16,736 bases of DNA, taken from Flavobacteriaceae bacterium UBA7433 (GTDB taxonomy: Bacteria; Bacteroidota; Bacteroidia; Flavobacteriales; Flavobacteriaceae). Positions 1 to 6,568 of this stretch are shown here, piece by piece. Every line of letters begins with the position of its first letter. Within the stretch, counting starts at the first letter, position 1. The notes under the pieces were generated by a model, which was not told the origin of the DNA, ran no database searches, and saw only the letters and a program-made list of their open reading frames with translations. Where the stretch lies: assembly GCA_002477565.1 (NCBI GenBank), contig DLQL01000111.1:4434-21169 (forward strand). The letters run 5' to 3'. The translations under genes and the position numbers were made by a program.

Positions 1-65
1 CCAAAGCCATTAATACTAGAGAATGTCAAAGCGATCAATAAAGACGCAACGGTAATTTTAGTCAT
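1..65 (-). CDS. bamA: N-terminus of a secreted protein, probably BamA (partial)
   Basis: An ATG at 63-65 opens a frame that stays open to the window edge (21 complete codons). The peptide begins MTKITVASLLIALTFSSING: a lysine near the start, then a hydrophobic stretch ending in small residues, which is a typical signal peptide. The start overlaps the end of uppS by 8 bases (ATGACTAA), suggesting translational coupling. In Flavobacteriia the gene directly after uppS is usually bamA, the central subunit of the outer-membrane barrel assembly machine, so the name rests on gene order and signal peptide and not on any BamA domain visible here. Any other secreted envelope protein would fit the sequence alone. 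The rest lies outside the window. Confidence 0.6.
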   Translation of the reverse strand, partial: MTKITVASLLIALTFSSINGF

Positions 66-810
66 TTAAATCCTCAATTTGTTCGCTTGTTTTTCCAAAG
101 CGACGTTCTCTGTTTTGGTATTCCAATACGGCTTTATAAAAATCCACTTTTCTAAAGTCCGGCCAAAGGACCTCTGTAAAATGGAATTCGGCATAGGCAA
201 TTTGCCAAAGTAAAAAATTACTGATGCGCTGCTCTCCACTTGTTCGGATAACCAAATCAACTTCCGGCAAAGAAACTGTATATAAATGATTATTAATAAT
301 GTTTTCATCTATTTCTTCGATGGAAAGTTCATTATTAACAACTTTTTTAGAAATATTTTTAACGGCGTTAACAATTTCTTCGCGCGACCCATAGCTCAAA
401 GCGAGAGTAAGCACTACTCTTGAATTTTTTTTGGTAGCTTCAATGACTTCTTGAAGTGTTTTTTGTGCTTTGGCAGGAAGGTTTTTCAGGCCTCCAATCG
501 CATTGACTTGAATGCTGTTTTTTTGAAAATTAGGAAGTTCCTTTTTTAAAGAAGAAATCAAAAGGTTCATCAAAGCATTTACTTCTGTCTTTGGTCGGTT
601 CCAGTTCTCTGAGGAAAATGCGTACAATGTAATCGCTTCGGTGCCGATTTCTGCCGCGGCTTCTACAGATTCTCTGACGGAAGTCAACGCATTTCGATGT
701 CCGAAAATACGGGCCATTCCTTGTTTTTTTGCCCAACGGCCATTGCCGTCCATGATGATTGCAATGTGCTTGGGAATCTTGTTTGTGTCAATGCGTTTCT
801 TAAAATCCAT
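58..810 (-). CDS. uppS: Isoprenyl transferase (undecaprenyl diphosphate synthase)
   Basis: Cis-prenyltransferase that condenses isopentenyl diphosphate onto farnesyl diphosphate to make undecaprenyl diphosphate, the lipid carrier for peptidoglycan and surface glycans. It is cytoplasmic and membrane-associated. The 250-residue product has the family signatures in order: MDGNGRWA at 20-27 with the catalytic Asp21, GHR at 37-39, SSENW at 66-70, and a C-terminal block from RTSGEQR (189-195) to WPDF (216-219) that binds the homoallylic substrate. I start it at 808-810 because the reading frame's 25 upstream codons overlap the preceding gene and lack family similarity. This ATG shares one base with the stop of the DUF6089-like gene (TAATG), and the 3' end overlaps the next gene by 8 bases. 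Length is normal for the family (about 245-255). Confidence 0.96.
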   Translation of the reverse strand: MDFKKRIDTNKIPKHIAIIMDGNGRWAKKQGMARIFGHRNALTSVRESVEAAAEIGTEAITLYAFSSENWNRPKTEVNALMNLLISSLKKELPNFQKNSIQVNAIGGLKNLPAKAQKTLQEVIEATKKNSRVVLTLALSYGSREEIVNAVKNISKKVVNNELSIEEIDENIINNHLYTVSLPEVDLVIRTSGEQRISNFLLWQIAYAEFHFTEVLWPDFRKVDFYKAVLEYQNRERRFGKTSEQIEDLND

Positions 811-1493
811 TAGTAGCTTGTTTTTGAACAGCAAGGAGGTCTGCCAAAAGTATAGACAAGGGAAACTCCTGTAAAAAAATACCAATCGTTTGTTTCCGAA
901 TTGTGGTATTTTGTATCCGAATTGGAAAATCCGAGCTCATTGTTTTCAAGAATGTATTCACTGTCGTCTAGATCGTCCGTCATGGTGTATCGAACACGAG
1001 TTTCTATCGCATAGGCAAGCTTTCCAAATAGTTTTGCCTTGTAGCCAATGCCAAAAGGCAATGCAATACCTGTTTTTTCCTTATCGTTTGGTTTTGTTGA
1101 ATATTTAAAAGCAGCCAGTTCAAAAACAAAATAAGGGGTTCCTTCGGGACCCTGTGTATCCAAATTGTATTCAAAAAAATTGTATTCAACTCCTGCGGTG
1201 AATTCCGTCAGTGTTTTGTCTAGGTCGGTGAACTTCTCTAGGATGTGCTGTTTGGACTGATGGGCGTTTTCGTGAAGCTCCATTTTTGTCAGAGTTGCCC
1301 GGTAGGCCAATCTAGGATTTTTGTTGAATTTGTAAATAAAACCAAAGGCAGGGGCATTTGGATTTACAAAGGTGGGAGACCCCAAATCACCGACATAATT
1401 GCTTCCTCCGATAAAAACACCAACTTCATGCAATTGTGCATTGCACAAATTGGCAGTCAATAAAAAGGCGATAAATAAATACGGTTTTCTCAT
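810..1493 (-). CDS. DUF6089-like outer-membrane barrel protein
   Basis: A 227-residue protein of unknown function, probably a small outer-membrane beta-barrel. The start at 1491-1493 is chosen because it gives a clean signal peptide, MRKPYLFIAFLLTANLCNAQ, cleaved near A/Q; the frame extends six codons further upstream without adding anything sensible. The mature part opens with an amphipathic strand carrying GGSNYVGDLG (about residues 27-36), a motif I associate with the DUF6089 family of Bacteroidota, followed by alternating hydrophobic/aromatic strands (FGFIYKF, YRATLTK, GVEYNFFEY, YFVFELAAF, FGIGYKAK) and a C-terminal region that includes VSLVYTFG. Members commonly sit between nadK and uppS/bamA, which suggests an envelope role, but no biochemical function is known to me. 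The stop overlaps the uppS start by one base. A Cys pair (PPCC) near the C-terminus is unusual for an exported barrel. Confidence 0.85.
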   Translation of the reverse strand: MRKPYLFIAFLLTANLCNAQLHEVGVFIGGSNYVGDLGSPTFVNPNAPAFGFIYKFNKNPRLAYRATLTKMELHENAHQSKQHILEKFTDLDKTLTEFTAGVEYNFFEYNLDTQGPEGTPYFVFELAAFKYSTKPNDKEKTGIALPFGIGYKAKLFGKLAYAIETRVRYTMTDDLDDSEYILENNELGFSNSDTKYHNSETNDWYFFTGVSLVYTFGRPPCCSKTSY

Positions 1494-1508
1494 AATGGCA
1501 ATAGCGAG

Positions 1509-1516
1509 CAAATATA
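1509..1516 (-). promoter_or_regulatory. Putative -7 promoter element before the DUF6089-like gene
   Basis: On the minus strand this reads TATATTTG, an exact match to the Bacteroidota -7 consensus TAnnTTTG. It ends 15 bases before the ATG, so the leader would be very short. No convincing TTTG/TTG -33 box lies at the usual 19-21 base spacing; the nearest TTTG is only 7 bases away. The 188-bp gap (1494-1681) between nadK and this gene otherwise holds only a small AT-rich inverted repeat (TGTTAA / TTAACA, 1549-1563). It is a plausible internal promoter for the barrel-uppS-bamA part of the cluster, but unproven. Confidence 0.35.
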
Positions 1517-1681
1517 ATTATTTCAAACGGCTTGTTGAGTGTATGCGCTGTTAATTTTTAACAAACTGATTATAAAGTGTTTTATTGTGTTTGCCACCTA
1601 AAAACTACTTTTTATTTGTTGGCTTAGTAAAGGGGTAGAAGGGTTGTCTCAATGTTCTGAATTTTCTGAGAAGCTCTATTG

Positions 1682-2575
1682 CTACATGTAATTTCTTTTG
1701 TCTTCTCCCCACAACAATTTGCTCCGCAACGTCTGTATAAAAGTTTGTTGGTTGAGTTGGATGATTTTGATGCAAAAGGAGGCTTTGGTCAGCGTGATTT
1801 CCGTTTCAAAAGCCACCGATGTAACTCGGGAATCCAAGGAGAGTAAAAATTCTTTTTCTCTTCCGATTACTTTCAAGCGAATTTTTGTTTTGTCTGGAAT
1901 CACCAAAGGCCTAGCACTAAGATTGTGAGGAGCAATCGGTGTGATGACAAAATTGTGGGATTCTGGAATGATGATGGGGCCATGGCAACTCAAGGAATAC
2001 CCTGTTGAGCCGGTAGGAGTGGCAACTACAAGTCCATCTGCCCAGTAGGTAGTCAAGTGTTCCTCGTTTAGGTATGCCTCTACACCAATCATAGAGGTAG
2101 AGTTTTTTCGAGCGATGGTCACCTCATTCAAAGCGTAATTCAATGCCATCGGTTGGGAGTTGTTTCCTTTGGTCTCAATGCTCAGCAATGCGCGTTCTTG
2201 AATGGTGTATTCTTTTGCCATCAAAGATTCGATGGCGTTTTCAATCTCTTTCTTTCGGACAGTAGCCAAAAAACCCAAACGCCCTGTATTGATCCCAAGG
2301 ATGGGGATGTTGAGATCTCGAACTAGTGTCACCGCTGACAACAAGGTACCATCTCCTCCAAAAGTAAAGAGCAAATCAAAACTGCTGTCCAAATCTTGGT
2401 GGCCTGAAAAAGTGGCGTACTTCAGCTTCTCAACACCGAGGTCGGTAAGTATCTGAAGAAAATCAAAATCAATCACGATTTCAATATTGTACGCATTTAG
2501 TTTTTGAATCAGCGTTTCAAAATACGGACGGTCTATTTTTTTATAAGATTGGCCAAAAATGCCCACTTTTTTCAT
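1682..2575 (-). CDS. nadK: NAD kinase
   Basis: Phosphorylates the 2'-hydroxyl of NAD with ATP or inorganic polyphosphate to make NADP, setting the cytoplasmic supply of NADP(H). The 297-residue protein shows the family hallmarks: GGDGTLL at 73-79 (the diacylglycerol-kinase-like phosphate-binding motif with the catalytic Asp), GINTGRLGFL at 94-103, the NE pair at 150-151 that contacts the nicotinamide ribose, and the ADG / TPTGSTGYSLS block at 179-196. The C-terminal beta-sandwich is complete and the length is standard. The ATG at 2573-2575 follows the stop of the CBS-domain gene by 65 bases on the same strand. The order CBS protein - nadK - DUF6089 - uppS is recurrent in Flavobacteriia as far as I recall. 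Confidence 0.97.
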   Translation of the reverse strand: MKKVGIFGQSYKKIDRPYFETLIQKLNAYNIEIVIDFDFLQILTDLGVEKLKYATFSGHQDLDSSFDLLFTFGGDGTLLSAVTLVRDLNIPILGINTGRLGFLATVRKKEIENAIESLMAKEYTIQERALLSIETKGNNSQPMALNYALNEVTIARKNSTSMIGVEAYLNEEHLTTYWADGLVVATPTGSTGYSLSCHGPIIIPESHNFVITPIAPHNLSARPLVIPDKTKIRLKVIGREKEFLLSLDSRVTSVAFETEITLTKASFCIKIIQLNQQTFIQTLRSKLLWGEDKRNYM

Positions 2576-2640
2576 GCAAATGATTTTTATAGATACTCAA
2601 TCAGCCTTTTGTGTGCAAAATAAAAAGACATTGAATGATT

Positions 2641-3300
2641 TTACAAAGTTAAATATTTTTGCAAATAATTGGATCGATTTTCTAAATCTTCAAGGTACGA
2701 GTCATTTCTGAGGGAAGACCTTACCGTATAGTCGAATCTTCGAAAGGATTGGATGATTTCATCTGCATTTTTTGTGTTTATTTTGACCGTGATTTCCGTA
2801 GTGTTTTCCTTTGTTTTTGAAACAAAAACGCCCAATAGCTTCCCCTTGTTGGTTTCTATAATTTGCGCGATTTCAGTCATGGAATACCCACTGCTTTCTT
2901 TTTCAAGACCTAAAAACACACCTTCTTGGCTTAAAAAATCAGTGGAAGAAAAGAGAGACAAGACTTCGCTCAAATCCAGGTAGCCCAAAAACTCTTTGCT
3001 TTTGTTTAAAACAGGCAATGTGTCAGTCTCGTTGGTAGCAAACAAATGCAGCAACTCCAAAAAGCTATCGGTATCATTTGCGTGAAAAGAGCTGAGCATG
3101 TACATAAGGTCGCTTATTTTTTTTGAATTTTGATCAAGCGCAACAAGGTCATTTTTAGAAACAACCCCCAATAATTTTTTTTCGACAAGAACAGCGATGT
3201 GGCTAAAGGGTTGTTTTTGAAACAATTCTTTGGCCACGCGTATCGAATCGTCAGGGTGAAAAGACTCGAGGTCAGTCTGAATATAATCAAGGATGTTCAT
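2641..3300 (-). CDS. CBS-domain protein with C-terminal ACT-like region
   Basis: A 219-residue cytoplasmic protein, probably a regulatory sensor. Residues 1-55 and about 65-120 look like two CBS repeats (for example HIAVLVEKKLLGVVSKNDL and DTLPVLNKSKEFLGYLDLSE), together forming a Bateman module that usually binds adenosine nucleotides such as AMP, ATP or NAD-type ligands. Residues about 128-200 (GVFLGLEKESSGYSMTEIAQ onwards) resemble an ACT-type beta-alpha-beta fold: a self-contained ligand or dimerisation domain. There is no signal peptide, membrane segment or catalytic motif. It is the first gene of the leftward cluster and lies 65 bases before nadK, so an adenylate- or NAD(P)-responsive role linked to NAD kinase is attractive but is only inference. 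Confidence 0.85.
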   Translation of the reverse strand: MNILDYIQTDLESFHPDDSIRVAKELFQKQPFSHIAVLVEKKLLGVVSKNDLVALDQNSKKISDLMYMLSSFHANDTDSFLELLHLFATNETDTLPVLNKSKEFLGYLDLSEVLSLFSSTDFLSQEGVFLGLEKESSGYSMTEIAQIIETNKGKLLGVFVSKTKENTTEITVKINTKNADEIIQSFRRFDYTVRSSLRNDSYLEDLENRSNYLQKYLTL

Positions 3301-3348
3301 AGTACGTGCGAATTACTGCAAAATAGTTAAAAATCTTCTAAAATGATG

Positions 3349-3356
3349 TATTTTTG
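3349..3356 (+). promoter_or_regulatory. Putative -7 promoter element of pdxJ
   Basis: TATTTTTG matches TAnnTTTG exactly and lies 49 bases before the pdxJ ATG, in the 105-bp region between the divergent CBS and pdxJ genes. The -33 position has no clear TTTG. On the opposite strand a near match (ACTATTTTG, around 3318-3327) could serve the CBS-nadK transcript, but it is one base short of the consensus spacing. Confidence 0.45.
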
Positions 3357-3405
3357 CAATATTAAAAGAAGATCCTTTTAGTCCCTACATTACAACATTC
3401 ATGCC

Positions 3406-4128
3406 ATGACAAAATTAAGTGTTAACATCAATAAAATCGCCACACTTCGCAATTCAAGAGGAGGAAACACGCCCAATCTTTTAAAAGTAGCTGCTGATAT
3501 AGAAGCGTTTGGAGCACAAGGGATTACGGTGCATCCAAGGCCCGACGAACGTCATATTCGTTACCAAGACGCTTATGATTTGAAAAAGACAGTGACTACC
3601 GAGTACAATATTGAAGGAAATCCAATCGAAAAATTCAAACAGATGGTTTTGAAGGTTCTTCCCACACAGGTCACTTTAGTGCCTGACGCAGTGGACAACT
3701 TAACCTCCAATGCGGGATGGGACACCATCGAACACCAAAACTACTTGAAAGAGATCATTGCCGAATTTCAAGCCCATGGCATCCGTACCTCTATATTTAT
3801 CGATGCCGATAAAAAAAGAATTGAGGCGGCTGCCAAAACCGGTACGGATCGGATTGAATTGTATACTGAGCAATACGCCGTGCAATACGCATTGGGGAAT
3901 TTTGAGGCCGTCAAGCCCTATGCTGCTGCTGCGCAGTTGGCACATGATTTGGGAATGGGCGTCAATGCAGGACATGATTTGAGCTTGGACAACATCGCTT
4001 TTTTTACCAAGCACCTTCCACATTTGGCAGAGGTTTCCATCGGACATGCCTTGATTTCAGAATCCTTATACCTAGGTCTTGAAAATGTGGTCAACATGTA
4101 TTTGGATCGAATGCAACAAGACCAATAG
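3406..4128 (+). CDS. pdxJ: Pyridoxine 5'-phosphate synthase
   Basis: Condenses 1-deoxyxylulose 5-phosphate with 3-amino-1-hydroxyacetone 1-phosphate to make pyridoxine 5'-phosphate, the last ring-forming step of the DXP-dependent vitamin B6 pathway. The 240-residue TIM barrel carries VNINKIATLRNSRG (6-19), GITVHPRPDERHI (39-51) with the active-site His43 and phosphate-binding Arg residues, ELYTEQYA (151-158) with the likely catalytic Glu151, NAGHDL (187-192) and SIGHALI (211-217). The N-terminal VNINK in place of the proteobacterial VNIDH is, from memory, normal for Bacteroidota. It is followed 43 bases later by a hydrolase gene on the same strand, probably co-transcribed. The other B6 genes are not in the window. 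Confidence 0.97.
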   Translation: MTKLSVNINKIATLRNSRGGNTPNLLKVAADIEAFGAQGITVHPRPDERHIRYQDAYDLKKTVTTEYNIEGNPIEKFKQMVLKVLPTQVTLVPDAVDNLTSNAGWDTIEHQNYLKEIIAEFQAHGIRTSIFIDADKKRIEAAAKTGTDRIELYTEQYAVQYALGNFEAVKPYAAAAQLAHDLGMGVNAGHDLSLDNIAFFTKHLPHLAEVSIGHALISESLYLGLENVVNMYLDRMQQDQ

Positions 4129-4171
4129 GAGTTTTTTAAAACAGTTCTACAGAAACAATTCAAACAATGGG

Positions 4172-4936
4172 ATGGAAATATTGCACTCAAAAATAGTAGG
4201 AGAAGGAACTCCTTTGCTAATCTTACACGGGTATTTTGGTATGGGAGACAATTGGAAGTCCATTGCCAATCAACTTTCCTCTGACTTTCAGGTGCATTTG
4301 ATCGATCAGAGAAACCACGGAAGAAGTTTTCATTCGGAAGCGTTTGATTACGAACTGCTAGCGGAAGATTTGAAAAACTACATGGATCTACACAACATCG
4401 TTTCTGCTCATGTGTTGGGGCATTCGATGGGCGGAAAAACAGCCATGTTGTTTGCGGTTACTTATCCGGAACGCGTGCAGCGTTTGTTGGTGGCAGACAT
4501 TGCTCCCAAAGCTTACAAACCACACCACGAGCAGGTTTTGGCAGCTTTGAATGCAGTCGATTTCAGTGTGCTTCAGCTTCGCACAGAAGTAGATGCTATT
4601 TTGAAAAACTACCTTGAGGAAGAAGGAGTACGTCAGTTTTTATTGAAAAACATATACCGAAAAACAAAAACCGAATTGGCCTTTCGTTTCAATTTGGAGA
4701 GTCTTACAGACAACAATTCAGAGATTGGAGCGCCACTTTCTCCTTTTACAGAATTTGAAGGCCCCGTGCTTTTCCTCAAAGGAGGAAACTCTCCTTACAT
4801 AACAGCAGACGATACCGCGCTCATCAAAGCCCATTTTCCGAATTGGCAACTGCTTACTATCAAAAACGCAGGACATTGGCTGCACGCAGAAAATCCAACA
4901 GACTTTTTAAAAGAAGTTCAGAAATTTTTGAGCTAA
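4172..4936 (+). CDS. Alpha/beta hydrolase, YbfF-like esterase
   Basis: A 254-residue soluble alpha/beta-hydrolase fold enzyme. The oxyanion-hole HGYFG is at 19-23, the nucleophile elbow GHSMGG at 83-88 (Ser85), and the general base in NAGHWLHAEN at His235. Asp109 in VADIAPKAY sits 24 residues after the nucleophile, the same spacing as the Ser89/Asp113/His234 triad I recall for E. coli YbfF, so the closest functional guess is a short-acyl thioesterase/esterase of that type. The frame is open 31 codons further upstream, overlapping pdxJ, but the family-like protein begins at MEILHSKIVGEG, so I take the ATG at 4172. The natural substrate is unknown. It follows pdxJ by 43 bases; the pairing is frequent in flavobacteria and may reflect shared transcription only. 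Confidence 0.9.
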   Translation: MEILHSKIVGEGTPLLILHGYFGMGDNWKSIANQLSSDFQVHLIDQRNHGRSFHSEAFDYELLAEDLKNYMDLHNIVSAHVLGHSMGGKTAMLFAVTYPERVQRLLVADIAPKAYKPHHEQVLAALNAVDFSVLQLRTEVDAILKNYLEEEGVRQFLLKNIYRKTKTELAFRFNLESLTDNNSEIGAPLSPFTEFEGPVLFLKGGNSPYITADDTALIKAHFPNWQLLTIKNAGHWLHAENPTDFLKEVQKFLS

Positions 4937-4999
4937 AACTCCAACGGCTCACTATTGGGGTTGTTTTAGGAGTTTGGGGTAAGCCCCTTTCGGTTTTTT
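4936..4999 (+). terminator. Probable terminator after the hydrolase gene
   Basis: Just after the hydrolase stop there is a 7-bp inverted repeat (AAACTCC at 4936-4942, GGAGTTT at 4969-4975), immediately followed by a compact hairpin GGGGTAAGCCCC (4976-4987) and a T-rich tract ending in TTTTTT (4988-4999). The G/C stem is only 4 bp, so it is a modest terminator on its own; the nested arrangement makes it more credible. It would separate the pdxJ-hydrolase transcript from tig. Confidence 0.45.
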
Positions 5000-5104
5000 C
5001 AACAGCCCTGCTTTTTAGCTTTTTGTTGTAGGTTCTTCGTTTGCTGTTGATTTCTTTGATCAAAGCAGAGGAACAAAACTCTTGAGAGAGAACCCGTTAA
5101 ATGA

Positions 5105-5135
5105 TTGTTCAATTCACAAAAAAGTATTATTTTTG
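5105..5135 (+). promoter_or_regulatory. Probable tig promoter (-33 TTG, -7 TATTTTTG)
   Basis: TTG at 5105-5107, a 20-base spacer and TATTTTTG at 5128-5135 fit the Bacteroidota housekeeping promoter (TTG, about 19-21 bases, TAnnTTTG). The start codon of tig is 37 bases after the -7 box, giving a leader of roughly 30 bases. This is the best promoter match in the window. Confidence 0.65.
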
Positions 5136-5172
5136 CACCCAATTTTAAGGATTTAAACACCAAAAAATCAAG

Positions 5173-6495
5173 ATGAACATTACCAAAGAGAGCATAGACG
5201 CATTAAACGCTGTTGTCAAAGTAGCCATTACAGCCGATGATTACCAATCAAAAGTAGAGGAAATCCTACAAGATTACCGTAAAAAAGCAGACATCCCAGG
5301 ATTTAGAAAAGGGCATGTACCGATGGGAATGGTCAAGAAACAATACGGAAAATCCATCATGATTGACGAAATCAACAAAATGTTGCAAGAGTCACTAAAC
5401 AAATACCTTACAGAAGAAAAACTAGACATTTTAGGAAATCCATTGCCTAGAATAGACGAAAATTTTTCTTGGGATGCCAAAGACTTTACCTTTGAATTTG
5501 AGTTGGGCTTGGCTCCTCAATTTGAAGTAGATTTGAGTGCTAAGAAAAAAATCACTCAATACAATATTGTAGCTGAAGACAACTTGATCGACAAAGAGGT
5601 TGAAAACTTGAGAAGTCGCTACGGAAAAGTCCAAGCCAAAGACGAGGTTGCTGCGGGAATGAATGTAACGGGAACATTTTTCAATGAAGAAAAAGCGATT
5701 GAAAAAAAGTCTACCGTGAATTTGGAAGACTTGAAAGGAAAGGCCAACCTCAAGAAATTTATTGGCGCCAAAGTAGGGGATGAGATTCAATTAAAGACCA
5801 AAGGACTTTTTGCTGATAGCCACAAATTGATGGGAGCCCTTGGTTTGTCTAATGAAGAAATTCAAGGATTGCAAATTGACTTGAAGTTTACCGTTGAAGA
5901 AATAACAGAAATTGAGTTGGCAGACTTGAACCAAGAATTGTTTGACAAGTTGTTTGGAGAAGGAAACATTGCTACAGTGGAAGAATTGAGAGCAAAAATC
6001 AAAGAAGATGCGGAAAGCCAATTCAAGACACAATCGGAACAACAACTCTTGAATGGTGTCACCGAATATTTGGTAGCAAATACAAAGTTTGATTTGCCTG
6101 CTGAATTTTTAAAGAAATGGTTGGCGACTGCTGGCGAAACACCAATTTCCGAAGAAAAAGCTGCTGAAGAGTTTGAAAAATCAGAAAAAGGCTTGCGTTA
6201 CCAATTGATTGAAAGTAAAATCATGACTTCCAATGGAATTACCTTGGATTACGAAGAGCTTAAATCCTATGCGATTGGTTTTATCAAAAGTCAGATGGCA
6301 CAATACGGCAACTTGAATCCAGAAGAAAAAGAATTGGAAGAAATTGCTGGCAGGGTATTGAGCAATCAAGAAGAAGCAAAACGTTTGCAAGAACAATTGA
6401 CAAGCAAGAAGCTGTTGGATTTCTACAAGGAAAATATCACTTTCAAACAAAAAGAATTGAGCTACGAAGCTTTTGTAAAAGAAGTTTACAAATAG
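5173..6495 (+). CDS. tig: Trigger factor (ribosome-associated chaperone)
   Basis: ATP-independent chaperone that docks at the ribosomal exit tunnel and shields nascent chains. The 440-residue protein has the N-terminal ribosome-binding domain with the signature GFRKGHVP at 43-50, a middle domain (about 145-245), and a long helical C-terminal region forming the chaperone arms. The middle segment corresponds in place to the FKBP-type prolyl isomerase domain, but its sequence is only loosely like it (FIGAKVGDEIQLKTKG replaces the usual GMKxGE core), so isomerase activity is doubtful; this looks typical of the phylum. It has its own promoter upstream and a strong terminator 13 bases after the stop, so it is probably monocistronic. 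clpP and clpX, its usual neighbours, follow after two minus-strand genes. Confidence 0.96.
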   Translation: MNITKESIDALNAVVKVAITADDYQSKVEEILQDYRKKADIPGFRKGHVPMGMVKKQYGKSIMIDEINKMLQESLNKYLTEEKLDILGNPLPRIDENFSWDAKDFTFEFELGLAPQFEVDLSAKKKITQYNIVAEDNLIDKEVENLRSRYGKVQAKDEVAAGMNVTGTFFNEEKAIEKKSTVNLEDLKGKANLKKFIGAKVGDEIQLKTKGLFADSHKLMGALGLSNEEIQGLQIDLKFTVEEITEIELADLNQELFDKLFGEGNIATVEELRAKIKEDAESQFKTQSEQQLLNGVTEYLVANTKFDLPAEFLKKWLATAGETPISEEKAAEEFEKSEKGLRYQLIESKIMTSNGITLDYEELKSYAIGFIKSQMAQYGNLNPEEKELEEIAGRVLSNQEEAKRLQEQLTSKKLLDFYKENITFKQKELSYEAFVKEVYK

Positions 6496-6508
6496 ACCGC
6501 ATTCATTT

Positions 6509-6546
6509 AAAAAAAAATCCTCACAAATACGTGAGGATTTTTTTTT
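6509..6546. terminator. Strong bidirectional intrinsic terminator
   Basis: A perfect 7-bp stem (TCCTCAC 6518-6524 with GTGAGGA 6531-6537, 6-base loop AAATAC) is flanked by nine A on the left and nine T on the right, so the A/T runs extend the pairing. It works in both directions and sits between the convergent ends of tig (stop 6495) and the helicase gene (stop 6571-6569). Confidence 0.93.
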
Positions 6547-6568
6547 GCTTTTAAATCACTGAAGGGAG

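Noticed and set aside
811..885. Longer N-terminus for UppS
   Set aside because: The 25 extra codons overlap the DUF6089-like gene; the TAATG junction at 810 gives a normal-length protein.
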